Source of the DNA: Labrys okinawensis
GTDB lineage: Bacteria > Pseudomonadota > Alphaproteobacteria > Rhizobiales > Labraceae
Direction of reading: 5' to 3'
DNA: 64,000 nucleotides
NCBI RefSeq assembly: GCF_002982075.1
Contig: NZ_PUEJ01000006.1
Coordinates: forward strand, 186,001-250,000
Made by a program: the position numbers and the translations under genes. This document shows positions 1 through 9,816 of this stretch, piece after piece (within the stretch, counting starts at the first letter, position 1; every line of letters starts with the position of its first letter). Under the pieces are notes generated by a model. The model saw only the letters and a list, made by a program, of their open reading frames with translations, made no database searches and was not told the DNA's origin.

Positions 1-332
1 GCGGCGGGGGCCGTCACTGGGGCGGCGGCGGTTGGGGCGGATCGCGCTGGCGCGGCGACGGCTGGAGCGGCCGTCGTTGGGGCGGTGGCTGGGGCCACCG
101 CCGCTGGTATGGCGGCGGCTACGGCCGGCGCTGGCGTGACGATGGCTGGGGCTGGGGTGCCGGTCTGGCGCTCGCCCCCCTTCTGCTGACGCCGGGCCTC
201 TATGGGGGCTATGGCGGCTATTATGACGACGGTTATTACGATTACGCGCCGGCCTGCCGCTGGCGGCGGGTGCGGGTCTTGACCGATTATGGCTGGCGTA
301 TCCGCCGTCAACGCATCTGCTACCGTTATTGA
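1..332 (+). CDS. glycine/tryptophan/arginine-rich secreted protein, 3' end only
   Basis: The third frame is open from the window edge to a TGA at 330-332. The visible 109 residues are almost entirely Gly, Trp, Arg and Tyr (WGGG, GWG, RRW units), then a short hydrophobic stretch (LALAPLLL), a tyrosine/aspartate cluster and a Cys-containing tail ending RICYRY. This resembles the small Gly-rich secreted proteins common in Hyphomicrobiales, often labelled sulfur-globule-like or GCG_CRPN-type. Function is unknown. The start and any signal peptide lie outside the window. Codon use and frame are consistent with a real gene, but low complexity limits certainty. Confidence 0.6.
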   Translation, partial: GGGRHWGGGGWGGSRWRGDGWSGRRWGGGWGHRRWYGGGYGRRWRDDGWGWGAGLALAPLLLTPGLYGGYGGYYDDGYYDYAPACRWRRVRVLTDYGWRIRRQRICYRY

Positions 333-419
333 GGCCTCTTGCGATCCGGGATCGTCCGCCTCCATGGAACGGTCCCGGATCGAACCGTCTTGCAGTGTCT
401 CTCGTGACTGCGGAGTTTA

Positions 420-434
420 ATAGAAAATCTCTAT
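420..434. promoter_or_regulatory. LysR-type operator candidate upstream of fdsG
   Basis: The 15-base palindrome ATAGA-N5-TCTAT contains a T-N11-A core (T421, A433), the pattern bound by LysR-type regulators. It lies about 80 bases before the fdsG start. In other bacteria fds operons are controlled by the LysR-type protein FdsR. No such regulator gene is in the window, so the link is inference from motif and position. Confidence 0.35.
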
Positions 435-514
435 CGTTCGACGAAAATTGATGCTTGATCGCCTTGGAACGAGGGCACATTCTTCCTCTCTGGAACTAGT
501 CGAAAGAGAGTGGC

Positions 515-988
515 ATGCCAGCCCACGAAGATTGGAATACCGCACGCGCGGCTGAACTCATCGCGGCAGGCCAGACGTTGGAAGGCCCGCTTCTGCCGAT
601 CCTCCACTCCTTTGTGGAAACCTTCGGCTATGTCCCCGAGCCGGCCGTGCCGATGGTGGCCGAAGCGCTCAATCTCTCCCGCGCCGAGGTCCATGGCGTG
701 GTGACGTTTTACCATGATTTCCGCAGGGAACCGGCCGGTGAGCATGTCATCAAGCTCTGCCGGGCCGAGGCCTGCCAATCCGCCGGCTGCGAGGCCTTGG
801 CGGATCACCTCGTCGAGAAGCTCGGCATCGAGTTCGGCGAAACGACGCCGGATGGACGCGTTACACTCGAGCCGGTCTATTGCCTCGGCCTGTGCTCCAT
901 CTCGCCCGCCGCGATGATCGACGGCCGCCTGGTGGCCAGGCTCGATGCCAAGCGCCTGGACAAGGCTCTTGAAGAGGTCGTACGATGA
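515..988 (+). CDS. fdsG: NAD-dependent formate dehydrogenase, gamma subunit
   Basis: This 157-residue protein is the NuoE-like, thioredoxin-fold [2Fe-2S] subunit of the cytoplasmic molybdenum formate dehydrogenase, which oxidises formate to CO2 and reduces NAD+. Cluster ligands are visible as C82-x4-C87 and C123-x3-C127. The length is normal for the family. A purine-rich AAGAGAG stands just before the ATG. Its last bases overlap the fdsB start (ATGA), as expected for a translationally coupled fdsGBA operon. Confidence 0.93.
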   Translation: MPAHEDWNTARAAELIAAGQTLEGPLLPILHSFVETFGYVPEPAVPMVAEALNLSRAEVHGVVTFYHDFRREPAGEHVIKLCRAEACQSAGCEALADHLVEKLGIEFGETTPDGRVTLEPVYCLGLCSISPAAMIDGRLVARLDAKRLDKALEEVVR

Positions 989-2538
989 CCATGCGCATCT
1001 ACGTTCCACGCGATGCCGCCGCCGTCGCCTGTGGCGCCGACGAACTCGCCGCAGCCCTCAAGGTCGCCGCGATCGCCCGCAAGCTCGACATCGAAATCAT
1101 CCGCAACGGCTCGCGGGGCATGGCCTGGCTCGATCCGCTGGTGGAACTGGTCACTCCCGAAGGCCGCATCGGCTACGGGCCGGCCGAGCCGGAGGACGCC
1201 GACAGCCTGATCGCCGCCTTCGCCGGCGACGGCGCCCATAAATTGCGCGTCGGCAAGCCCGAGGAACAGCCTTTCCTCAAGCGGCAGACCCGCCTGACCT
1301 TCGCGCGCGTCGGAATCGTCGATCCGCGCGATCTCGACGACTACAAGGCTCATGGCGGCCTCCAGGGCCTGGAAAAGGCCATCGCCATCGGCCCTGTCGC
1401 CATCGTGGACGAGGTCACCAAATCCGGCCTGCGCGGCCGCGGCGGCGCGGGCTTTCCGACCGGCATCAAGTGGAAGACGGTCGCCGATGCCGCCGGTCCC
1501 CAGAAATACATCGTCTGCAACGCCGACGAGGGCGACAGCGGCACCTTCGCCGACCGCATGCTGATGGAAGGCGACCCCTTCTGTCTGATCGAGGGCATGG
1601 CCATTGCCGGCCTCGCCACCGGCGCGACCAAAGGCTATGTCTATATCCGCTCCGAATATCCCCATGCCATCGCGGCGATGAAAGCGGCCATCGACAAGGC
1701 CCGCCGCGCCAATGTGCTCGGCAAGGGCATTCTCGGCTCGGCCCATGATTTCGACATGGAAACCCGCACCGGCGCCGGCGCCTATGTCTGCGGCGAGGAA
1801 ACATCCTTGCTCGAGAGCCTGGAAGGCAAGCGCGGCACCGTGCGCGCCAAGCCGCCACTGCCGGCCCATAAGGGCCTGTTCGGCAAGCCGACCGTGATCA
1901 ACAACGTGCTCTCCCTCGCCACCGTGCCGATCATCCTGGCGCAGGGCGCCGAGCACTACCGCGATTTCGGCATGGGCCGTTCGCGCGGCACCATGCCGAT
2001 CCAGCTCGCCGGCAATCTCAATTATGGCGGCCTGTTCGAAACCGCCTTCGGCATCACGTTGGGCGAACTGGTCGACGACATCGGCGGCGGCTGCTTCACC
2101 GGCCGGCCGGTGCGCGCCGTCCAGGTCGGCGGGCCCCTGGGCGCCTATTTCCCGCGCGAACTCTTCGACACGCCCTTCGACTACGAGGCCTTCGCGGCCA
2201 AGGACGGCCTGATCGGCCATGGCGGCATCGTGGTGTTCGACGATACCGTCGACATGCGCCGCCAGGCCCGCTTCGCCATGGAATTCTGCGCCATCGAAAG
2301 CTGCGGCAAGTGCACACCCTGCCGCATCGGCGCGATCAGGGGCAAGGAAACCATCGAGAAGATCATCGCCGGCAAGGACGTGACGCGCAACATCGCGATC
2401 GTCGAGGACCTGTGCCAGACCATGAAGTTCGGCTCGCTCTGCGCCCTCGGCGGTTTCACGCCCTATCCCGTGCTTTCGGCCATCCGCCATTTCCCCGAAG
2501 ATTTCCACGGCACGCCTCAGCGCATCGCCGCCGAATAA
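985..2538 (+). CDS. fdsB: NAD-dependent formate dehydrogenase, beta subunit
   Basis: This 517-residue NuoF-like subunit carries FMN, the NAD+ site and a [4Fe-4S] cluster, and passes electrons from the alpha subunit to NAD+. An N-terminal thioredoxin-like segment of about 100 residues is followed by the flavoprotein domain with the glycine-rich GRGGAGFPTG nucleotide motif near residue 151. The cluster motif CGKCTPC (C440, C443, C446) has its fourth ligand at C486 (SLCALGG). It overlaps fdsG by four bases and precedes fdsA by 18 bases. Confidence 0.95.
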   Translation: MTMRIYVPRDAAAVACGADELAAALKVAAIARKLDIEIIRNGSRGMAWLDPLVELVTPEGRIGYGPAEPEDADSLIAAFAGDGAHKLRVGKPEEQPFLKRQTRLTFARVGIVDPRDLDDYKAHGGLQGLEKAIAIGPVAIVDEVTKSGLRGRGGAGFPTGIKWKTVADAAGPQKYIVCNADEGDSGTFADRMLMEGDPFCLIEGMAIAGLATGATKGYVYIRSEYPHAIAAMKAAIDKARRANVLGKGILGSAHDFDMETRTGAGAYVCGEETSLLESLEGKRGTVRAKPPLPAHKGLFGKPTVINNVLSLATVPIILAQGAEHYRDFGMGRSRGTMPIQLAGNLNYGGLFETAFGITLGELVDDIGGGCFTGRPVRAVQVGGPLGAYFPRELFDTPFDYEAFAAKDGLIGHGGIVVFDDTVDMRRQARFAMEFCAIESCGKCTPCRIGAIRGKETIEKIIAGKDVTRNIAIVEDLCQTMKFGSLCALGGFTPYPVLSAIRHFPEDFHGTPQRIAAE

Positions 2539-2556
2539 TCGCCAAGGAGACAGTCA

Positions 2557-5388
2557 ATGTCCCTCGTCCACGAAGTCGACTACGGCACGCCGCTCTCCAA
2601 GTCGGAGACAATGGTCACGCTGACCATCGACGGCCAGGAAATCACCGTGCCCGAAGGCACCTCGATCATGCGCGCCGCCATGGAGATGGGGACGCAGATC
2701 CCCAAGCTCTGCGCCACCGACATGATGGACGCCTGGGGCTCCTGCCGCATGTGTCTGGTGGAGATCGAGGGCCGCAACGGCACGCCCGCCTCCTGCACCA
2801 CGCCGGTGGCACCGGGCATCAAGGTGAAGACTCAGACCCCGCGCCTCGCCGAGATCCGCAAGGGCGTGATGGAGCTCTACATCTCCGACCACCCGCTCGA
2901 CTGCCTGACCTGCGCCGCCAATGGCGATTGCGAATTGCAGGACATGGCGGGTGCCGTGGGCCTGCGCGAGGTACGCTACGGCTATGAGGGCGACAATCAT
3001 CTCGGTCTCGACAAGGATACGTCCAACCCCTACTTCACCTTCGATACCTCCAAATGCATCGTCTGCTCGCGCTGCGTGCGCGCCTGCGAGGAAGTGCAGG
3101 GCACCTTCGCGCTGACGATCTCCGGCCGAGGCTTCGAAAGCCGGGTGTCGCCGGGCATGAACGAGGCCTTTTTCGATTCCGAATGCGTCTCCTGCGGCGC
3201 CTGCGTCCAGGCCTGCCCGACGGCCACGCTCACCGAGAACAAGGTGATCGAGATCGGCCAGCCCGAGCATTCGGTGGTGACGACCTGCGCCTATTGCGGC
3301 GTCGGCTGCGCCTTCAAGGCCGAGATGCGCGGCGAGGAAGTCGTGCGCATGGTGCCCTACAAGGACGGCAAGGCCAATCGCGGCCATAGCTGCGTCAAGG
3401 GCCGCTTCGCCTGGGGTTACGCCACCCACAAGGAGCGCATCCTCAAGCCGATGATCCGCTCCAAGATCACCGATCCCTGGAAGGAAGTGAGCTGGGAAGA
3501 GGCGATCGCCTATACCGCTTCCGAGTTCAAGCGCATCCAGGCCAAGCACGGCAAGGCTTCGATCGGCGGCATCACCTCCTCGCGCTGCACCAATGAGGAG
3601 ACCTATCTCGTCCAGAAGCTGATCCGCGGCGGCTTCGGCAACAACAATGTCGATACCTGTGCCCGCGTCTGCCATTCGCCGACGGGCTATGGCCTCGGCC
3701 AGACCTTCGGCACCTCCGCCGGCACGCAGGACTTCGACTCGGTCGAGGACAGCGACGTCATCGTCGTCATCGGCGCCAATCCGACGGACGGCCACCCCGT
3801 CTTCGGCTCGCGCATGAAGAAGCGCCTGCGCGAGGGCGCCCGCCTGATCGTCATCGATCCGCGCAAGACCGACATCGTGCGCACGCCGCATGTCGAGGCC
3901 GACTACCATCTGCCGCTGCTGCCGGGCACCAATGTCGCCATTCTGACGGCCATGGCCCATGTCATCGTCACCGAGGGCCTGGTCGCCGAGGATTATGTAC
4001 GCGAGCGCTGCGACTGGGACGAGTTCCAGAACTGGGCAGCCTTCGTTGCCGATCCCAGGCACTCGCCGGAAGCGGTGGAGCAATATACCGGCGTGCCGGC
4101 CGAGCTGGTGCGCGGCGCCGCCCGCCTCTATGCCACCGGCGGCAATGGCGCGATCTATTACGGCCTCGGCGTCACCGAGCACAGCCAGGGCTCGACCACG
4201 GTGATGGCGATCGCCAACCTTGCCATGGCCACCGGCAATATTGGCCGGCGCGGCGTCGGCGTGAACCCGCTGCGCGGCCAGAACAATGTGCAGGGCTCCT
4301 GCGACATGGGCTCGTTCCCGCATGAGCTGCCGGGCTACCGCCATATCGCCGGCGACGAGGTGCGTCACGCCTTCGAGGAGTTGTGGGGCGTCCAGCTCGA
4401 CAAGGAACCGGGCCTGCGCATTCCCAACATGCTCGACGCCGCCGTCGAGGGCTCGTTCCTCGGCCTCTATGTCCAGGGCGAGGACATCGTGCAGTCCGAC
4501 CCCGACACCAAGCATGTCACGGCGGGCCTGGCCGCGATGGAATGCGTCGTCGTGCAGGACCTCTTCCTGAACGAGACCGCCAACTACGCCCATGTCTTCC
4601 TGCCCGGTTCCTCCTTCCTGGAGAAGGACGGCACCTTCACCAATGCCGAGCGCCGCATCCAGCGCGTGCGCAAGGTGATGTCGCCCAAGGCCGGCTATGC
4701 CGACTGGGAAATCACGCTGCTGATCGCCGAAGCCATGGGCTTCCCCATGCCCTACGAACATCCCTCGCAGATCATGGACGAGATCGCCCGCCTCACGCCC
4801 TCCTTCGCCGGCGTCTCCTACGAGAAGCTGGAACGCGACGGCTCGGTGCAGTGGCCTTGCAACGACAAGGCGCCCGAGGGCACGCCGATCATGCATATCG
4901 ACCATTTCGTGCGCGGCAAGGGCCGCTTCATGGTCACCGAATATGTCCCGACCGACGAGCGCACCGGCGCGCGCTTCCCGCTGCTGCTCACCACCGGCCG
5001 CATCCTGTCGCAGTACAATGTCGGCGCGCAGACCCGGCGCACCGAGAACTCGCTGTGGCACGAAGAGGATGTGCTGGAAATCCACCCCCATGATGCCGAG
5101 CAGCGCGGCGTGCGCGAGGGCGACTGGGTGCGGCTCGAAAGCCGCTCGGGCTCGACCTCGCTGCGCGCCACCATTACCGACCGAGTGGCGCCGGGCGTGG
5201 TCTACACCACCTTCCACCATCCCTCCACGCAGGCCAACGTCATCACCACCGACTATTCGGATTGGGCAACCAATTGCCCGGAATACAAGGTGACGGCGGT
5301 CCAGGTCATGCCGTCCAACGGCCCGACCGAATGGCAGAACGAATATGCGACGATGGCGATGAATTCGCGCCGCATCGCGGCGGAGTGA
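2557..5388 (+). CDS. fdsA: NAD-dependent formate dehydrogenase, catalytic alpha subunit
   Basis: This 943-residue molybdenum bis-MGD subunit oxidises formate. Domains in order: a [2Fe-2S] ferredoxin domain (C52, C63, C66, C80); a NuoG-type His/Cys [4Fe-4S] site (H112, C116, C119, C125); two ferredoxin [4Fe-4S] sites (C167-C177 and C210-C220); and the molybdopterin domain with its own [4Fe-4S] cluster (C244, C247, C251, C279). The active site is C372-H373 in the motif VCHSP, so this is the cysteine form, not the selenocysteine form. A molydopterin dinucleotide-binding domain forms the C-terminus. An AGGAGA ribosome site precedes the ATG. Confidence 0.96.
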   Translation: MSLVHEVDYGTPLSKSETMVTLTIDGQEITVPEGTSIMRAAMEMGTQIPKLCATDMMDAWGSCRMCLVEIEGRNGTPASCTTPVAPGIKVKTQTPRLAEIRKGVMELYISDHPLDCLTCAANGDCELQDMAGAVGLREVRYGYEGDNHLGLDKDTSNPYFTFDTSKCIVCSRCVRACEEVQGTFALTISGRGFESRVSPGMNEAFFDSECVSCGACVQACPTATLTENKVIEIGQPEHSVVTTCAYCGVGCAFKAEMRGEEVVRMVPYKDGKANRGHSCVKGRFAWGYATHKERILKPMIRSKITDPWKEVSWEEAIAYTASEFKRIQAKHGKASIGGITSSRCTNEETYLVQKLIRGGFGNNNVDTCARVCHSPTGYGLGQTFGTSAGTQDFDSVEDSDVIVVIGANPTDGHPVFGSRMKKRLREGARLIVIDPRKTDIVRTPHVEADYHLPLLPGTNVAILTAMAHVIVTEGLVAEDYVRERCDWDEFQNWAAFVADPRHSPEAVEQYTGVPAELVRGAARLYATGGNGAIYYGLGVTEHSQGSTTVMAIANLAMATGNIGRRGVGVNPLRGQNNVQGSCDMGSFPHELPGYRHIAGDEVRHAFEELWGVQLDKEPGLRIPNMLDAAVEGSFLGLYVQGEDIVQSDPDTKHVTAGLAAMECVVVQDLFLNETANYAHVFLPGSSFLEKDGTFTNAERRIQRVRKVMSPKAGYADWEITLLIAEAMGFPMPYEHPSQIMDEIARLTPSFAGVSYEKLERDGSVQWPCNDKAPEGTPIMHIDHFVRGKGRFMVTEYVPTDERTGARFPLLLTTGRILSQYNVGAQTRRTENSLWHEEDVLEIHPHDAEQRGVREGDWVRLESRSGSTSLRATITDRVAPGVVYTTFHHPSTQANVITTDYSDWATNCPEYKVTAVQVMPSNGPTEWQNEYATMAMNSRRIAAE

Positions 5389-5420
5389 GGTTTTGCGGCA
5401 GCTTGGTCTGCGAAGATCGC

Positions 5421-5602
5421 GCTGCCCCTCACCTCTATCCTCTCCCCGTAAACGGGGCGAGGGGACTCAAATGTCGAGTTTCATGCCGAAAACCTCTCAT
5501 CTCGCCCAACAGCAGGGCGAGATGAAAGTTCGGAGGACCAATCGCAACGCTTGCGCCCCCTCGCCCCGTTTACGGGGAGAGGGTAAGGGTGAAGGGCAAC
5601 GC
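5421..5602. repeat. repeat family A, copy 1 (long inverted-repeat element)
   Basis: This element of about 180 bases has arms built on CTCTCCCCGTAAACGGGG and its complement, with an inner CTCATCTCGC...GCGAGATGA hairpin. A near-identical copy is at 10827-11006. It separates fdsA from fdhD inside the formate dehydrogenase operon. It holds no gene, and an upstream GTG in frame with fdhD (5589) lies inside it, so that GTG is not a credible start. Confidence 0.85.
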
Positions 5603-5639
5603 GACGCTCGCTTTTGAGGAACGGAGCACAAAAAATTTC

Positions 5640-6542
5640 ATGACCAGACAGCCGCCTCCCGTCCGTACCATCTCCCGCCTCGCCTGGCGGGATGGCGTGC
5701 TCACCCCTGGCGAGCGCACCATTCCGGAAGAGACAGCCGTCTCCCTGGTCTATGACGGCGGCTCCCATGCCGTGATGATGGCCAGCCCCGTCGACCTCGA
5801 GGATTTCGCCTACGGCTTCTCTCTTACCGAAGGCATCGTCGCCTCGCTCGACGACGTCACCGAATTCGAACGCGTCGATTACGAGGAAGGCGTCGAATTG
5901 CGCCTATGGCTGAGGGGCGATCGCGGCGCCGCGCTCGCCGCCCGCCGGCGCATGCTGGCCGGTCCCACGGGCTGCGGCCTGTGCGGCATCGACAGCCTGA
6001 CCGAGGCGGTGCGCAAACCGCAACCGGTCATCGGTGATCTCAAACTGTCCCCGGCCGACATCGAAGCCGCCCTCGCCTCGCTCGCGCCCGCCCAGACGCT
6101 GAACCACCAGACACGTGCCGTGCACGCTGCCGCCTTCTGGACCAAGGCGGACGGCCTGGTCGCCCTGCGCGAGGATGTCGGCCGGCACAATGCGCTCGAC
6201 AAGCTGGCGGGAGCCCTGGCTCGTCATCGGAGCGCGGACATCCTGTCTGCATCTTCCCAGCCTGCAGGCGCAGCGGAGCCAAGAGCGGACGAGACGTCCG
6301 CGCAGCCGGAAACACTTGCGGGCATCGTCGTCCTCACCAGCCGGATCTCGGTGGAGATGGTGCAGAAATCGGCGATGATGGGTGCCCCCATCGTCGCCGC
6401 GGTTTCCGCCCCCACGGCCCTCGCCATCCGCACCGCCGACGAAGCAGGTATCACCCTGATCGGTGTGGCCCGTTCCGACGGCTTCGAGATCTTCACCCAT
6501 CCTCATCGCATCGTTCCGGAGAAACTCGCCCATGTCGCCTGA
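5640..6542 (+). CDS. fdhD: formate dehydrogenase accessory sulfurtransferase FdhD
   Basis: This 300-residue protein (also named FdsC in fds operons) transfers sulfur from a cysteine desulfurase to the bis-MGD cofactor, which activates FdsA. The sulfur-carrying cysteines are C112 and C115 in GCGLCG. The ATG at 5640 is preferred because AGGAACGGAG lies upstream (5617-5626) and the longer GTG start falls in a repeat. Residues about 197-222 look like an insertion relative to the family: they are encoded by a palindromic element (6230-6303) that stays in frame. The gene overlaps fdsD by 11 bases. Confidence 0.92.
   Translation: MTRQPPPVRTISRLAWRDGVLTPGERTIPEETAVSLVYDGGSHAVMMASPVDLEDFAYGFSLTEGIVASLDDVTEFERVDYEEGVELRLWLRGDRGAALAARRRMLAGPTGCGLCGIDSLTEAVRKPQPVIGDLKLSPADIEAALASLAPAQTLNHQTRAVHAAAFWTKADGLVALREDVGRHNALDKLAGALARHRSADILSASSQPAGAAEPRADETSAQPETLAGIVVLTSRISVEMVQKSAMMGAPIVAAVSAPTALAIRTADEAGITLIGVARSDGFEIFTHPHRIVPEKLAHVA
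6230..6303. repeat. palindromic element inserted in frame in fdhD
   Basis: The two ends are imperfect inverted repeats: GCGCGGACATCCTGTC near 6232 and GACGAGACGTCCGCGC near 6288, 12 of 16 positions matching. The element adds about 25 residues rich in Ser, Ala, Pro and Glu between the conserved RHNALDKLAGAL segment and the VVLTSR strand of FdhD. Similar GGACGT-type palindromes are common between genes in rhizobia. The frame is kept, so the protein is probably still functional. Confidence 0.6.
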
Positions 6543-6786
6543 TGAATCCGTGCATGAGGGCCATGCACACGACCCGGTCGCCAAACTGGTGAGGATGGCC
6601 AATCAGATCGGCCTGTTCTTCGCCTCCCAGCGCGAGGACGTACGGATCCCCGGCATTGCCGACCATATCCGCAAATTCTGGGAACCGCGCATGCGCAACC
6701 GGATCTTCGCGCATCTGGACGCCGGCGGCGAGGGCATCGATCCCCTGGTCAGGAAGGCCCTGGAAAGCCTGCGCGAAAAGGCGTGA
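6532..6786 (+). CDS. fdsD: formate dehydrogenase delta subunit
   Basis: This 84-residue protein matches the small FdsD subunit by position and sequence character: KLVRMANQIGLFF, then a region ending in IRKFWEPRMRNRI, a signature of the family. FdsD helps assemble or stabilise the FdsGBA complex and assists cofactor insertion. The ATG at 6532 overlaps the end of fdhD by 11 bases, which fits coupling. An earlier in-frame ATG at 6463 lies deep inside fdhD and is unlikely. Confidence 0.9.
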   Translation: MSPDESVHEGHAHDPVAKLVRMANQIGLFFASQREDVRIPGIADHIRKFWEPRMRNRIFAHLDAGGEGIDPLVRKALESLREKA

Positions 6787-6812
6787 ACTCCGGAATCGAT
6801 CACTGCTCACAG

Positions 6813-6947
6813 GGTCATTCCGGACGCGATGCGGTACGGAGTACCGCGTCGCAGACCCGGGACCGCAAGACGAGAAAAGCTCATTTTCAAAATGGTTCCG
6901 GGTCTGCATCACGGCATTTCATGGTCGCGCGCCCGGAATGACCTGGG
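6813..6947. repeat. repeat family H, hairpin element after fdsD
   Basis: Outer arms GGTCATTCCGG and CCGGAATGACC and inner arms around CAGACCCGGGA and TTCCGGGTCTGC make a nested inverted repeat. It fills the gap between fdsD and the cupin gene and may end fds transcription. Only one copy is in the window. Confidence 0.6.
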
Positions 6948-6989
6948 GATGAGCGACTACCTGGACCGCAGGCATCCCCGGGGATTTCC

Positions 6990-7355
6990 ATGCCCGACAC
7001 CCTCTTCGACTGGGACAAGATAGAACCGCGCACGGTCATTCCCGGCTTCCACGGCCGTTTCATCCATTCGGGCGCGATGACCTTCGTGCTCTGGCGGATC
7101 GAGGCCGGGGCCGCGCTGCCGCTGCATTCCCATCCGCATGAACAGGTGGTGCATCAGTTCGAAGGCGAATTGGAAGTCACCGTGAACGGCTTAACCACCG
7201 TGCTCAAGCCGGGCATGGTCGCCGTGGTGCCGCCAAACACCGCGCATTCCGGCCGGGCCCTGACGGAGTGCCGGACGATGGACGTCTTCCATCCCCTGCG
7301 CGAGGACTATCGCACGGGCGCTCCGAGCGTGCTCCAGCAGGCGATGGCGGAATAA
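6990..7355 (+). CDS. cupin-domain protein
   Basis: This 121-residue protein forms a single small beta-barrel cupin. The metal-binding motif HSHPHE (from about residue 46) is followed by a second motif with PPNTAHSG. Such proteins bind a metal and small ligands, but the substrate cannot be read from the sequence. It stands alone between the fds operon and rpsA, both more than 150 bases away, so a shared operon is doubtful. The ATG follows GGGGATTTCC with only a weak ribosome site. Confidence 0.8.
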   Translation: MPDTLFDWDKIEPRTVIPGFHGRFIHSGAMTFVLWRIEAGAALPLHSHPHEQVVHQFEGELEVTVNGLTTVLKPGMVAVVPPNTAHSGRALTECRTMDVFHPLREDYRTGAPSVLQQAMAE

Positions 7356-7490
7356 TCGGCTCTCGCTCGCCCGTCAGCTGCGCCCATCGGGTTTTCTTGC
7401 AGGATTCCGGGCCGGAAAACGCCAAAAAATCGCGTTTCGCCTTGCTCCGCCCCTTCCATCTTGATATGGAACCGCCCATCTGACGCTCAA

Positions 7491-7594
7491 CCCGTCATCG
7501 CTGATGAGACGGGCGTTCGACAATAGACCAGAAAGACGTTTCCGCCTTGCGGGCCTTGCGCCGGCCGGGTGTGTTTTTTCTCAAAACACCCCGC
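7491..7594 (+). promoter_or_regulatory. structured leader of rpsA (candidate)
   Basis: The 313 bases between the cupin gene and rpsA hold no credible gene. They contain a hairpin with CCCGTC (7491-7496) pairing with GACGGG (7508-7513) and, further on, an imperfect hairpin with a T-run and AAAACACCCC (about 7567-7592). Ribosomal protein S1 represses its own translation in Escherichia coli through a structured leader. Whether this leader does the same is inference from position only. The gene cmk, the usual upstream neighbour of rpsA, is absent here. Confidence 0.3.
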
Positions 7595-7668
7595 CTGTGG
7601 TTGCGCCAGCAACCCTGCCGCAGTCCGGAAACGATGATCAACACCAACCGCCGGCGCCAGGAAAACAT

Positions 7669-9366
<1,698 letters not shown>

Positions 9367-9412
9367 GCCGGAGTGCCGGCCTCCGGCCGGCTTCTGGACC
9401 ACCACGATTGGG

Positions 9413-9452
9413 AAAGGGCGCGACCTCACGGGGTTCGCGCCCTTTCTTTTTT
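9413..9452 (+). terminator. intrinsic terminator of rpsA
   Basis: An 11-base stem (AAAGGGCGCGA with TCGCGCCCTTT) around a 10-base loop is followed by CTTTTTTG. It lies 47 bases after the rpsA stop. Confidence 0.9.
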
Positions 9453-9532
9453 GAGTGTCGATCTCCAGATGGACATTCCTGGAAACGATGTGCGTGCCGG
9501 CATGAAAGATCTCGACCAGGAGGTCGACACTC
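9453..9532. repeat. repeat family G, copy 1
   Basis: Inverted ends GAGTGTCGATCTCC and CAGGAGGTCGACACTCC bound an element of about 80 bases directly after the rpsA terminator. Related copies are at 32229-32310 and 33226-33410. The rest of the gap to 9816 shows no gene. Confidence 0.65.
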
Positions 9533-9816
9533 CGAGCAAGCACAGCCAGCCCTATGCCGTGCAGCCAAAAGCTGCTTGGCCTGCAAGGCCGGCGCCAACG
9601 ATGCACAGGCAAGATTTCGCGTTGGCGCCCCCCAGCTTAACAATCTTTCCAAAAAGGCCGGTTAGACTGGCGCCCTTGCATGTTTGGTGAATTTTTCCGC
9701 TTTCCAGCGCATGAGCATCTTGCATTGCCGCAGCGTTTGGTTGATCGGTTGTGCCTTGCAAGCCCCGAATGGCCGCCACCCGGCGGGAAATTCGCGAGCA
9801 AGGGGGAAACAACCAT

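Noticed and set aside
2554..5220. Minus-strand open frame of 888 codons
   Set aside because: It is antisense to fdsA, which has complete cofactor motifs.
7491..7513. CTGATGAG resembling a hammerhead ribozyme core
   Set aside because: The required GAAA after stem II and a cleavage triplet at the right place are absent; the bases simply form a small hairpin.
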